DNA from: Formosa sp. Hel3_A1_48
GTDB lineage: Bacteria > Bacteroidota > Bacteroidia > Flavobacteriales > Flavobacteriaceae
NCBI RefSeq assembly: GCF_001735715.1
Contig: NZ_CP017259.1
Coordinates: 989,501-1,053,500 of the forward strand
Direction of reading: 5' to 3'
Length of the DNA: 64,000 bases
Of this stretch, positions 8,598 through 17,067 are shown piece after piece. Below the pieces are notes generated by a model. That model was given only the letters and a program-made list of their open reading frames with translations. It was not told the DNA's origin and did no database searches. Each line of letters starts with the position of its first letter. Position 1 is the first letter of the stretch. Both the position numbers and the translations under genes were made by a program.

Positions 8598-9443
8598 TTA
8601 ACCCCCAACACGAATCTCTATTCCTTTATCATCAGATCCTCGTCCCCTATACTGTTCGTTCATCTCTTCCATTTTGTTTTCCATAATTTTATCGTATTCC
8701 TTTTGGGTTACTTGTTTTCCTTTTTTGGGCTCGGAAATTTCAATTTGTTTTTTGGGATTTATTGTAATTTTACTACAAAGAATCGTCAAATCTCCGTCGT
8801 TGACTTCTAAAACAAGACCTGGTAAGCCTTGGTAACTTTCCGGACCATTACTTACAGGAATTTGTGGTGTATACCATGCTGTAACAGTTATTGTTTTTGT
8901 TTCAGTAGAAGTTGTAGGCTCTTCGTCATTTTGCTCATCATCACTACTAAATGTCATCATTGACATTTCTTCTATTTCTTTTGTAAACGTTGCCTTATAG
9001 CAAGTGTAATTCCCAATATTCTTAGTATCGCTGTGCAATTCCCAATCAATTGGCTGTAAACTATCTTTGATAATGAATTGCTTTCCAAAAGTTTCCTTTT
9101 GATTTGTAAATGACTGAAGCTTTAAATCCTTATACAATGCTCCAGAACCACCCATAGAAGAAATGACCATAATAGACCCTCCGGCAGATGGTGGTGCCAA
9201 TGCTTCGTCTTCTTTATAAATTGAGGTGTTTTTATCAAATGTAAGAATATAGGTTTTTTGAAATTGCTTTTTTAGCATAGCCATAATTTGCTTTTGCATT
9301 TCCCCTCCTCCTACTTGCGTACTATCAATTTTAAGCTCTAACTTACGTTGAGTTTTGTACGTAGCTAAACCTTGAAAATCTTGAGCAAATAATGAAAATG
9401 TGGAACATAAAATGAATAATACAAGTCGAAAAATTGCGTCCAT
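8598..9443 (-). CDS. GLPGLI family protein (copy A)
   Basis: 281 residues with a signal peptide (about 1-20, ending FSLFAQD). GLPGL is at 206-210 within SYQGLPGLVLEV. It shares TYILTFDKNTSIYKEDE and VTAWYTPQIPVSNGP with the downstream copy, so the pair arose by tandem duplication. The product is exported and of unknown biochemical role. The gene heads the minus-strand operon GLPGLI, GLPGLI, outer-membrane barrel. The gap to the second copy is 74 bases with no terminator. The ATG at 9443 fits the signal peptide. Confidence 0.88.
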   Translation of the reverse strand: MDAIFRLVLFILCSTFSLFAQDFQGLATYKTQRKLELKIDSTQVGGGEMQKQIMAMLKKQFQKTYILTFDKNTSIYKEDEALAPPSAGGSIMVISSMGGSGALYKDLKLQSFTNQKETFGKQFIIKDSLQPIDWELHSDTKNIGNYTCYKATFTKEIEEMSMMTFSSDDEQNDEEPTTSTETKTITVTAWYTPQIPVSNGPESYQGLPGLVLEVNDGDLTILCSKITINPKKQIEISEPKKGKQVTQKEYDKIMENKMEEMNEQYRGRGSDDKGIEIRVGG

Positions 9444-9544
9444 AAAAAAATTTTAAATTACTCTCTAAACAGTGTTCGATAAAATAGACGACTCATTAAA
9501 AGAATTGTAACAGAAAATTAAATTTATTTTTTTGTATTTTTCCA

Positions 9545-10330
9545 ATGATGAAAAAATTAAGCTTTTTAACACTAACTCTTTTTTTATGTACTGTGCAAGC
9601 GCAGGATTATCTAGAGGCTAAATTCCTAAAAAAAACAAAAACGGAATGGAATGATTTTGTTGGGGTTGACCGTTTTGACAAGTATTACTTCATACAGGAC
9701 AACACTCTGTACAACAAGCGCGATGAGAAGATTCAATCGTACAGTAATCTTCAATTAGGCGAAATAAACGAAGTTCAAGTGTTCAATGCGCTCAAAGTTG
9801 TGATCCTCCACAAACGCCAAAACACAGTTGTACTTTTGGATAATCGCTTAACAGAATTATTAGAACTTAATTTCAACACAATAAACCCTTATCGATTGGT
9901 CAATGGAGTTGCACTTAGCAGTGACACTAGCATTTGGGTATACAACGAGCTGACTCTTCAATTAGAATTATTTGATTACGAAACAAACAAAACAAGACTT
10001 AGAACCCTGCCTTTGGATGAGCAAAAAGTCAGTATGAATAGTGATTATAATAATGTGTATGTATTGACAGATTCGCTTTTTTATGAGTTTAATTACACTG
10101 GAAGCTTAGTTCGAAAAATAAATCATCCTGGATTTGACAGTTTTAGGGTATTCAATGAAATTTTGTTATTCAAGCGCGATAACACTATTTTTTATAGAGT
10201 TAACAATTCTGATGAATTTCAAATTTTAAAAATTCCTAAAAATTTAATTAAACAGTTTTTTGTAATGAATCAAACCTTGTATATTTATGACGGCGAATTT
10301 CTTCACCACTACCAACTTATAAAATATTAA
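9545..10330 (+). CDS. Exported protein of unknown function, propeller-like
   Basis: 261 residues starting with a clear signal peptide (MMKKLSFLTLTLFLCTVQAQ). The rest has regular beta-strand periodicity with repeated patterns such as KYYFIQDNTLYNK, NNVYVLTDSLFYEFN and NQTLYIYDGEFLHHY, suggesting a small beta-propeller. No family was recognised with certainty. There are two consecutive ATG codons (9545 and 9548) and either could start. It lies four bases before the deoxynucleoside kinase gene and is probably co-transcribed. The two products act in different compartments, so the pairing does not reveal a function. Confidence 0.7.
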   Translation: MMKKLSFLTLTLFLCTVQAQDYLEAKFLKKTKTEWNDFVGVDRFDKYYFIQDNTLYNKRDEKIQSYSNLQLGEINEVQVFNALKVVILHKRQNTVVLLDNRLTELLELNFNTINPYRLVNGVALSSDTSIWVYNELTLQLELFDYETNKTRLRTLPLDEQKVSMNSDYNNVYVLTDSLFYEFNYTGSLVRKINHPGFDSFRVFNEILLFKRDNTIFYRVNNSDEFQILKIPKNLIKQFFVMNQTLYIYDGEFLHHYQLIKY

Positions 10331-10333
10331 ATT

Positions 10334-10948
10334 ATGCACATTGCAATTGCAGGTAACATTGGCGCTGGAAAAACAACACTAACCCAGCTGTTAGCAAAAC
10401 ATTATAAATGGGAGGCACAACTAGAAGATGTTGTAGATAACCCTTACTTGGATGACTTTTACAACCAAATGGAGCGTTGGAGTTTCAATTTGCAAGTTTA
10501 TTTTTTAAACAGCAGATTTCGTCAGGTATTACAAATTCGAAAAAGTGGTAAAGACATTATTCAGGACCGCACCATTTATGAAGACGCCAATATTTTTGCG
10601 CCAAATCTACACGCAATGGGGCTGATGACCAACAGGGATTTTGATAATTATAGCTCATTATTTAATTTGATGGAAAGTTTGGTCGAAGCACCAGACTTAC
10701 TTATTTATTTGCGCAGCTCTATTCCAAATCTAGTAAGTCAAATACATAAGCGGGGGCGGGATTATGAAAACTCCATAAGCATTGATTACCTAAGCCGACT
10801 GAACGAACGCTATGAAGCATGGATCCATGGATACAAAAAAGGCCGTCTTCTTATTATTGATGTAGATGATTTAGATTTTGTAGAAAACAAAGAAGATTTA
10901 GGCGGGATTATCAGTAAAATTGATGCTGAAATAAACGGCCTTTTTTAG
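10334..10948 (+). CDS. Deoxynucleoside kinase
   Basis: 204 residues of the dNK/deoxyguanosine kinase family. The enzyme phosphorylates deoxynucleosides for dNTP salvage in the cytosol. The P-loop GNIGAGKTT is at 7-15. The substrate region has LEDV followed by NPYLDDFY. The ERS/DRT-type motif appears as QDRTIYEDANIFA, and the LID arginines as KRGRDYE. The length is typical of bacterial dNKs. The start four bases after the preceding stop indicates translational coupling. Preference among dA, dG and dC cannot be decided by eye. A 12-bp terminator follows. Confidence 0.92.
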   Translation: MHIAIAGNIGAGKTTLTQLLAKHYKWEAQLEDVVDNPYLDDFYNQMERWSFNLQVYFLNSRFRQVLQIRKSGKDIIQDRTIYEDANIFAPNLHAMGLMTNRDFDNYSSLFNLMESLVEAPDLLIYLRSSIPNLVSQIHKRGRDYENSISIDYLSRLNERYEAWIHGYKKGRLLIIDVDDLDFVENKEDLGGIISKIDAEINGLF

Positions 10949-10970
10949 TACAATACAATATTACTCAATA

Positions 10971-10999
10971 AAAAAAGCACGCTATCCGCGTGCTTTTTT
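10971..10999. terminator. Bidirectional terminator after the kinase gene and hppA
   Basis: AAAAAAGCACGC (10971-10982) pairs perfectly with GCGTGCTTTTTT (10988-10999) around a 5-base loop. The A/T tracts give U-tails in both directions, serving the convergent kinase gene and hppA. Confidence 0.92.
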
Positions 11000-11021
11000 G
11001 TATAAGTGATGATGACGAAAC

Positions 11022-13397
11022 TTATTCTTTGGTGGCGTCATTTATTACTTCCTCCAAAAGTTTTTCAACTTCATCCTCAGTTCCGTAATATGATTTTTTT
11101 ACAATGGTTTCAACACCATTTTGAGTAGTAACACTAGTAATGCTTGCTGTAGCATTTTCTGTACCAACCGCATCAATTGAAACATTGAATTCAACTTCAT
11201 GAGTTGTCATTGCCGATGATTCTTCTGAATGTCCCCCTAAAATTGGCGCAATTACTAAACCTATCAAACATGTAAGTTTGATTAAAATATTCATTGAAGG
11301 TCCAGAAGTGTCTTTGAATGGATCACCTACCGTATCCCCAGTTACTGCTGCTTTGTGCGCATCAGAGCCTTTGAAGGTCATTTCACCATTAATTTCCACC
11401 CCTGCTTCAAAAGATTTTTTAGCATTATCCCAAGCGCCTCCGGCATTGTTTTGGAAAATTGCCCAAAGTACACCAGAAACTGTAACACCGGCCATATAGC
11501 CTCCAAGCATTTCGGCGATAGCTAATGAATCCATACCGAAAATCATAGGGACAAAAGCTATAATAAGCGGAAAGCCTATTGTCAATAATCCAGGCAACAT
11601 CATTTCTTTGAGGGAGGCTTGCGTTGAAATCGCAACACATTTGTCATATTCTGGAGTCCCAGTACCTTCCATGATTCCTGCAATTTCTTTGAATTGACGT
11701 CTCACTTCTTGTACCATTTCCATAGCCGCTTTTCCAACAGCATTCATCGCAAGAGCAGAGAACACCACAGGCACCATTCCACCAACAAAAAGCATGGCAA
11801 GAACAGGAGCCTTAAAAATATTAATCCCGTCGATCCCTGTAAAGGTAACATAGGCCGCAAATAATGCTAAAGAGGTTAACGCTGCCGAAGCAATCGCAAA
11901 TCCTTTTCCTGTAGCGGCGGTTGTATTTCCTACTGAATCGAGTATGTCTGTGCGCTCACGAACAATTGGATCTTGTTCACTCATTTCAGCAATACCGCCA
12001 GCGTTATCAGAAATTGGTCCGAATGCATCGATTGCCAATTGCATAGCTGTAGTTGCCATCATTGCTGAAGCTGCTAAAGCCACTCCGTAAAAACCAGCAA
12101 AACCATAAGAGGCCCAAATGGCACCAGCAAACAATAGTACTGATGGAAATGTTGAAATCATACCAGTTGCTAAACCTGCAATGATATTTGTTCCTGCACC
12201 GGTACTCGATTGTTGTACAATCTTTAGAATTGGTGCTTTACCAAGTCCTGTGTAATATTCAGTTACTGACGAAATAACCGCGCCAACAATAAGTCCAACT
12301 AAAGTTGCATAAAACACACGCATTGATGATATCTCTTGCAAACCTTCGCCAAAAAATTCCATTTGCATGGTTTCAGGCAACATCCATGTTACAAGTCCAT
12401 AACAAGAAATAGCTACAAGAATAATTGAAGTCCAATTTCCTTTGTTAAGTGCACCCATAACTTGAGCTTCCTTAGCTTCATTACTTTTAATTTTCACTAA
12501 TAAAGTTCCTATGATAGAGATAATTATTCCAGCGCCTGCAATGGCCATTGGTAATAAAATTGGGCCTATTCCACCAAACTCATCTGAAATACTTCCACCC
12601 ATGTCGTTGATCACATAGTTACCAAGGACCATCGCCGCAAGAACAGTTGCAACATATGAACCAAATAAATCTGCACCCATACCGGCTACATCACCAACGT
12701 TATCACCAACATTATCTGCAATTGTTGCTGGGTTTCTGGGGTCATCTTCAGGAATACCTGCTTCAACTTTACCAACCAAATCAGCGCCCACATCGGCAGC
12801 TTTGGTGTAAATACCTCCACCTACTCGAGCAAAGAGTGCAATAGATTCAGCACCAAGTGAAAATCCAGCAAGAGTTTCAAGAACAATAGTCATATCCATT
12901 GTACTGGTCCATTGACCATCCATAAAGAAATGGAAGAAAATTATAAAAAATACCGTTAAACCTAAAACAGCAAGACCAGCAACACCAAGACCCATTACCG
13001 TTCCGCCACCAAAGGAAATTTTTAGTGCATTAGGAAGACTGGTTTTTGCGGCTTGTGTTGTACGAACATTAGTTTTTGTAGCGATTTTCATTCCAATATT
13101 CCCTGCATATGCAGAAAAAATAGCACCAAAAACAAAGGCAACTACTATAAGTATGTGTGTTGTCGGAACGATAAATGATACTGCCGCAAGTGCGATACTT
13201 ACTACCAAAACAAAAATTGAGAGCAGTCTGTATTCTGCACTTAAAAAGGCTAAAGCACCTTCATAGATGTAGTCAGAAATTTCCTTCATCTTACCATCTC
13301 CTGCATCTTGCTTCATTACCCAGGACTGCTTTGTCCACATGTAAACTAATCCTAATACTGCCATCACAATTGGCATGTATATCATCATTGATTCCAT
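11022..13397 (-). CDS. hppA: Membrane-bound ion-translocating pyrophosphatase (K+-dependent type)
   Basis: 791 residues with about 16 membrane segments. The enzyme couples PPi hydrolysis to H+ or Na+ pumping across the cytoplasmic membrane. Signature segments are [11 protein letters not shown] (202-212), [18 protein letters not shown] (219-236) and [11 protein letters not shown] (490-500). The Ala in the last motif marks the K+-dependent subclass, where K+-independent enzymes have Lys. Whether H+ or Na+ is pumped cannot be read reliably. After the last helix (ending near LVIAPILGG) there is an unusual hydrophilic tail of about 70 residues, ending [16 protein letters not shown]. The gene has its own promoter and no soluble pyrophosphatase gene beside it. 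Confidence 0.93.
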   Translation of the reverse strand: MESMMIYMPIVMAVLGLVYMWTKQSWVMKQDAGDGKMKEISDYIYEGALAFLSAEYRLLSIFVLVVSIALAAVSFIVPTTHILIVVAFVFGAIFSAYAGNIGMKIATKTNVRTTQAAKTSLPNALKISFGGGTVMGLGVAGLAVLGLTVFFIIFFHFFMDGQWTSTMDMTIVLETLAGFSLGAESIALFARVGGGIYTKAADVGADLVGKVEAGIPEDDPRNPATIADNVGDNVGDVAGMGADLFGSYVATVLAAMVLGNYVINDMGGSISDEFGGIGPILLPMAIAGAGIIISIIGTLLVKIKSNEAKEAQVMGALNKGNWTSIILVAISCYGLVTWMLPETMQMEFFGEGLQEISSMRVFYATLVGLIVGAVISSVTEYYTGLGKAPILKIVQQSSTGAGTNIIAGLATGMISTFPSVLLFAGAIWASYGFAGFYGVALAASAMMATTAMQLAIDAFGPISDNAGGIAEMSEQDPIVRERTDILDSVGNTTAATGKGFAIASAALTSLALFAAYVTFTGIDGINIFKAPVLAMLFVGGMVPVVFSALAMNAVGKAAMEMVQEVRRQFKEIAGIMEGTGTPEYDKCVAISTQASLKEMMLPGLLTIGFPLIIAFVPMIFGMDSLAIAEMLGGYMAGVTVSGVLWAIFQNNAGGAWDNAKKSFEAGVEINGEMTFKGSDAHKAAVTGDTVGDPFKDTSGPSMNILIKLTCLIGLVIAPILGGHSEESSAMTTHEVEFNVSIDAVGTENATASITSVTTQNGVETIVKKSYYGTEDEVEKLLEEVINDATKE

Positions 13398-13426
13398 AAT
13401 TTAATTTTAATTTATTTTAAAGGCCA

Positions 13427-13434
13427 CAAATGTA
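13427..13434 (-). promoter_or_regulatory. -7 box of hppA
   Basis: The minus strand reads TACATTTG, an exact TAnnTTTG match, 30 bases before the hppA ATG. Confidence 0.6.
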
Positions 13435-13491
13435 ATGAATTGAATAAGAATAGAAAAACCTATTTTTTTACTTTTTCAGGACCCCTATATT

Positions 13492-14469
13492 TTATTTATA
13501 AAGTACTTTTTTTACAGCCTTAACAACATCGTTGCTGTTAGGTAACCACTCCTCCAATAAAACAGGGGAATAAGGCGCAGGTGTATCTGCTGTGTTTATT
13601 TTAATGATCGGTGCATCGAGATAGTCAAAAGCTTTTTGCTGCACTTGATATGTAATTTCTGTTGAAACATTTCCAAAGGGCCATGCTTCTTCCAAAATAA
13701 CAAGTCTATTTGTTTTTTTAACAGATTCCAAAATTGAATTGATATCCAATGGCCGTACAGTTCTTAAGTCAATAACTTCACAAGAAATACCTTCTTTTTC
13801 TAAATCCTCTGATGCCTTATAAGCTTCTTTTATAATTTTACCAAATGAAACTACGGTCACATCAGTTCCTGCTCTTTTAATTTCAGCAACTCCAATAGGT
13901 AAGACATATTCCCCTTCAGGAACCTCACCTTTATCGCCATACATTTGCTCACTTTCCATAAATATGACTGGATCATCGTCGCGAATTGCTGCTTTAAGTA
14001 AACCTTTCGCATCGTATGGGTTAGAAGGTACTATAACTTTAAGCCCTGGACAGTTTGCATACCAACTCTCGAAAGCCTGGGAGTGGGTTGCAGCCAATTG
14101 CCCTGCTGAAGCCGTTGGCCCTCTGAATACAATAGGACACTTAAACTGACCTCCAGACATTTGTCTGATTTTAGCAGCGTTATTAATGATTTGGTCTATG
14201 CCGACTAATGAGAAATTAAACGTCATAAACTCCACGATTGGTCTATTGCCAGTCATCGTAGACCCTACAGCTATTCCTGCAAAACCAAGCTCTGCAATTG
14301 GAGTGTCAATCACACGCTTTTCACCAAATTCATCAAGCATGCCTTTTGATGCTTTGTATGCACCATTGTATTCCGCAACTTCCTCACCCATCAAATATAT
14401 ACTTTCATCACGACGCATTTCTTCGCTCATGGCTTCACAAATTGCTTCTCTAAACTGTATTGTTTTCAT
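13492..14469 (-). CDS. pdhB: Pyruvate dehydrogenase E1 component, beta subunit
   Basis: 325 residues. Together with the alpha subunit it carries out TPP-dependent decarboxylation of pyruvate in the pyruvate dehydrogenase complex. Diagnostic segments are YLMGEEVAEYNGAYKASKGM near the N-terminus (TPP-contacting Glu), RVIDTPIAELGFAGIAVG, and the C-terminal transketolase domain with EVIDLRTVRPLD and ILEEAWPFG. EYNGAYK points to pyruvate rather than branched-chain substrates. The alpha and E2 genes are not adjacent, as often seen in Flavobacteria. The gene diverges from etfBA across a region with a 24-bp palindrome, which could regulate both. Confidence 0.9.
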   Translation of the reverse strand: MKTIQFREAICEAMSEEMRRDESIYLMGEEVAEYNGAYKASKGMLDEFGEKRVIDTPIAELGFAGIAVGSTMTGNRPIVEFMTFNFSLVGIDQIINNAAKIRQMSGGQFKCPIVFRGPTASAGQLAATHSQAFESWYANCPGLKVIVPSNPYDAKGLLKAAIRDDDPVIFMESEQMYGDKGEVPEGEYVLPIGVAEIKRAGTDVTVVSFGKIIKEAYKASEDLEKEGISCEVIDLRTVRPLDINSILESVKKTNRLVILEEAWPFGNVSTEITYQVQQKAFDYLDAPIIKINTADTPAPYSPVLLEEWLPNSNDVVKAVKKVLYK

Positions 14470-14488
14470 TCACTGATTTTTGATGGGG

Positions 14489-14496
14489 CAAAAATA
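14489..14496 (-). promoter_or_regulatory. -7 box of pdhB
   Basis: The minus strand reads TATTTTTG, an exact TAnnTTTG match, 19 bases before the pdhB ATG. Confidence 0.6.
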
Positions 14497-14534
14497 AGAA
14501 TAATGTATAATAATAATTACATCATTTGTTTAAA

Positions 14535-14558
14535 ATTTCCTATGCATGCATAGGAAAT
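14535..14558. promoter_or_regulatory. Perfect 24-bp palindrome in the pdhB/etfBA divergent region (operator candidate)
   Basis: The half-site ATTTCCTATGCA (14535-14546) is followed without spacer by its exact reverse complement (14547-14558). It lies about 15-38 bases upstream of the etfB -7 box, so it covers the -33 region. It is about 40 bases upstream of the pdhB -7 box. A homodimeric repressor or activator site is the simplest reading. The regulator is not identified. Confidence 0.7.
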
Positions 14559-14572
14559 ATGAACTTTTTTTG

Positions 14573-14580
14573 TACCTTCG
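14573..14580 (+). promoter_or_regulatory. -7 box of etfBA
   Basis: TACCTTCG, one mismatch to TAnnTTTG, lies 37 bases before the etfB ATG and just downstream of the palindrome. Confidence 0.5.
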
Positions 14581-14617
14581 CTTAAATATTTAATAGAAAC
14601 GTTAAAATACCCAAATA

Positions 14618-15364
14618 ATGAAAATATTAGTATGTATAAGCCATGTCCCTGACACCACTTCAAAAATAAATTTTACTAATGACAATACTGCTTTCGACCC
14701 CAATGGTGTTCAGTTTGTCATCAACCCTAATGATGAATTTGGTTTGACCAGAGCCATGTGGTTCAAAGAAAAGCAAAACGCGACTGTCGATGTGGTAAAT
14801 GTTGGTGGTCCAGAAACAGAATCAACCCTTAGAAAGGCCCTAGCCATCGGCGCTGATGCTGCCTTTAGAATAAACACAACGCCTACAGATGGTTATGCAG
14901 TTGCTAAAGAACTTTCAAAAGTTGCAAAAGATGGAAATTACGACTTAATCATAGCGGGTCGCGAATCCATTGATTACAACGGCGGAATGGTTCCTGGGAT
15001 GATGGCTGCCGAACTAGGTGCCAGCTTTGTCAACAACTGTATTTCATTAGAAATTGACGGAACTAATGCAACCGCAGTACGAGAAATTGACGGCGGAAAA
15101 GAAACACTATCAAGCACTTTACCCTTGGTCATAGGAGGTCAAAAAGGCTTAGTTGAAGAAAGTGACCTGAAAATTCCAAACATGCGTGGAATCATGATGG
15201 CCAGAAAGAAACCATTAACGGTTTTGGAACCCGCACAGCAACAAACATGTACATCATCCGTAAAATTTGAAAAACCTACTCCCAAAGGAGCAATCAAAAT
15301 GGTTGATGCCGATAATATTGATGAACTTATTGATCTTTTGCATAACGAAGCGAAAGTCATCTAA
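14618..15364 (+). CDS. etfB: Electron transfer flavoprotein, beta subunit
   Basis: 248 residues. It pairs with EtfA to carry electrons from acyl-CoA dehydrogenases to the quinone pool via ETF:quinone oxidoreductase. The N-terminus MKILVCISHVPDTTSKINF, then GVQFVINPNDEFGLTRAM and DLIIAGRESIDYNGGMVPGM are characteristic, the last being an AMP/flavin-binding region. The C-terminal segment PNMRGIMMARKKPL is also typical. It lies 12 bases before etfA in a two-gene operon. A perfect palindrome over the promoter suggests specific control, perhaps by fatty-acid or amino-acid catabolic signals. Confidence 0.95.
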   Translation: MKILVCISHVPDTTSKINFTNDNTAFDPNGVQFVINPNDEFGLTRAMWFKEKQNATVDVVNVGGPETESTLRKALAIGADAAFRINTTPTDGYAVAKELSKVAKDGNYDLIIAGRESIDYNGGMVPGMMAAELGASFVNNCISLEIDGTNATAVREIDGGKETLSSTLPLVIGGQKGLVEESDLKIPNMRGIMMARKKPLTVLEPAQQQTCTSSVKFEKPTPKGAIKMVDADNIDELIDLLHNEAKVI

Positions 15365-15376
15365 ACTTTTAAAAAT

Positions 15377-16330
15377 ATGCCTGTACTTGTATATATAGAA
15401 TCTGAAAATAAGATGTTTAAAAAAGCAGCTTTAGAAGTTGCTTCATATGGCAGAGCTGTAGCGAACACTCTAAACACCAGTCTGAGTGCTGTGGTTTTCA
15501 ATACTGAAGACTGCTCGCAATTGGCTGACTATGGAGTTGATAAGGTATTGACGGTCAATCACTCAAATGGCTTTAATGCAAAAGTGTATGCCGATATTAT
15601 TGCTCAAGCTGCTCTTAAAGAAAGTGCCAATGTAATTATTTTAAGTAGTAGCGCTGATAGTCGATACCTAGCTCCAATTTTGGCAGTAGGCCTGAAAGCA
15701 GGATACGCACCAAATGTTGTAGAGCTTCCCAAGACGCAACCCTTTTCAGTCAAAAGGACAGCATTTAGTAATAAAGCATTTTGTGAAACAGAAATCACAA
15801 CAGAAGTTAAAATCATTGGGTTATCCAACAACGCTTTTGGCCTTATTGAGCACCCTATTTCCTTACAATCAGAACCATTTTCTCCAGAAATTACCTCATC
15901 AGACATAAGTGTCGAAAAGGTAGATAAAGCAACAGACAAAGTTTCTATTGCAGACGCAGAAACTGTAGTTTCAGCAGGCAGGGGGTTGAAAGGCCCTGAA
16001 AATTGGAATATGATCGAGGAACTTGCGGAAGTACTTGGCGCTGCTACGGCTTGTTCAAAACCTGTTTCAGACTTAGGCTGGAGACCACACAGTGAACACG
16101 TTGGTCAAACAGGGAAACCTGTTGCTAGCAACCTTTACATTGCCATAGGAATTTCTGGAGCTATTCAGCATTTGGCAGGAATAAACTCATCTAAAGTAAA
16201 AGTGGTGATAAATACAGACCCTGAGGCGCCATTTTTTAAAGCTGCTGATTATGGCATTGTAGGAGATGCCTTTGAGGTTGTGCCCGAATTGATTGAAAAA
16301 CTTAAAACATTTAAAGCGCAAAACAGTTAA
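15377..16330 (+). CDS. etfA: Electron transfer flavoprotein, alpha subunit
   Basis: 317 residues. This is the FAD-binding partner of EtfB. The C-terminal FAD domain contains GRGLKGPENWNMIEELAEVL, then SDLGWRPHSEHVGQTGKPV and LYIAIGISGAIQHLAGINSS, the canonical ETF-alpha signature. The N-terminal domain (1-185) is the variable half. The order etfB-etfA and the short spacing are conserved in bacteria. No terminator hairpin was found in the 111 bases after the stop, so some read-through into the nuclease gene is possible. Confidence 0.95.
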   Translation: MPVLVYIESENKMFKKAALEVASYGRAVANTLNTSLSAVVFNTEDCSQLADYGVDKVLTVNHSNGFNAKVYADIIAQAALKESANVIILSSSADSRYLAPILAVGLKAGYAPNVVELPKTQPFSVKRTAFSNKAFCETEITTEVKIIGLSNNAFGLIEHPISLQSEPFSPEITSSDISVEKVDKATDKVSIADAETVVSAGRGLKGPENWNMIEELAEVLGAATACSKPVSDLGWRPHSEHVGQTGKPVASNLYIAIGISGAIQHLAGINSSKVKVVINTDPEAPFFKAADYGIVGDAFEVVPELIEKLKTFKAQNS

Positions 16331-16422
16331 TCTGTTTCACATTCAATTATTTATAATTTACTTTTTAGTCCGATTTATTAAAACTTAGATAGTTAAGTTT
16401 GGTATTTTAGGAATTAAAACTG

Positions 16423-16442
16423 TTATTTGTTAGTACAAATAA
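16423..16442. repeat. Inverted repeat at the start of the bifunctional nuclease gene
   Basis: TTATTTGT (16423-16430) and ACAAATAA (16435-16442) are perfect 8-base arms around TAGT. The last base is the A of the ATG. It could be an operator or an RNA hairpin hiding the start codon. AT-rich chance is a real alternative. Confidence 0.4.
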
Positions 16443-17056
16443 TGAGCTTAGTCCGTTTAAATATAAAGGGTATATCGTACAGTCAAACGCAAAGCGGTGC
16501 TTATGCACTGATTCTCAGCGAGGTAGATGGTGAACGAAAACTCCCAATTGTCATTGGTGCATTTGAAGCACAGTCCATCGCAATAGCTCTAGAGAAAGAT
16601 ATTCGACCACCAAGACCTTTGACACACGATTTGTTCAAAAATTTTTCAGACCGGTTCGATATTGTAGTCAAGCAAGTTATTATTCATAAGCTTGTCGATG
16701 GTGTATTTTATGCTTCCCTTATTTGCGAACGTGACACCAAAGAAGAAGTTATTGATGCGCGTACAAGCGACGCCATAGCGCTTGCCTTACGCTTTTCTGC
16801 ACCTATTTTCACCTATAAAAACATTCTCGAAAAAGCAGGTATTATTTTGAAAATTAACCCTGACGATCCAGAAAAATCTGATGACACTCTTGTTTTTGAA
16901 GAAGCATCAATGGACACTTCTTCTGAAGATTTAGAAAAAGAAGATTCTTATAAAAACCTTTCCCTAGCTGAACTTGAAGACCTACTTCAAAAAGCTGTTT
17001 CTGATGAAAATTATGAAGTTGCAGCAAAAATAAGAGACGAAATTTCAAAACGCTAA
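16442..17056 (+). CDS. Bifunctional nuclease family protein with C-terminal UVR motif
   Basis: 204 residues from the ATG at 16442. An in-frame TTG at 16427 would add MLVQI but lies inside an inverted repeat and lacks support. The N-terminal DUF151/BFN domain (about 1-135) begins MSLVRLNIKGISYSQTQSGA and includes LPIVIGAFEAQSIAIALE and DARTSDAIALALR, both family signatures. The C-terminal LSLAELEDLLQKAVSDENYE plus VAAKIRDEI is a UvrB/UvrC (UVR) interaction helix pair. Family members have been linked to DNase/RNase activity. The UVR motif suggests contact with partner proteins in repair or stress. It lies 11 bases before the nucleoside transporter gene. Confidence 0.88.
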   Translation: MSLVRLNIKGISYSQTQSGAYALILSEVDGERKLPIVIGAFEAQSIAIALEKDIRPPRPLTHDLFKNFSDRFDIVVKQVIIHKLVDGVFYASLICERDTKEEVIDARTSDAIALALRFSAPIFTYKNILEKAGIILKINPDDPEKSDDTLVFEEASMDTSSEDLEKEDSYKNLSLAELEDLLQKAVSDENYEVAAKIRDEISKR

Positions 17057-17067
17057 GAACAACTCAC

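Noticed and set aside
7666-9443. One GLPGLI copy as a pseudogene
   Set aside because: Both copies are full length, with intact signals and GLPGL motifs and no frameshift.
16427-16441. TTG start for the bifunctional nuclease
   Set aside because: It would add MLVQI before the conserved MSLVRLNIKG start and lies within the inverted repeat. ATG at 16442 is normal.
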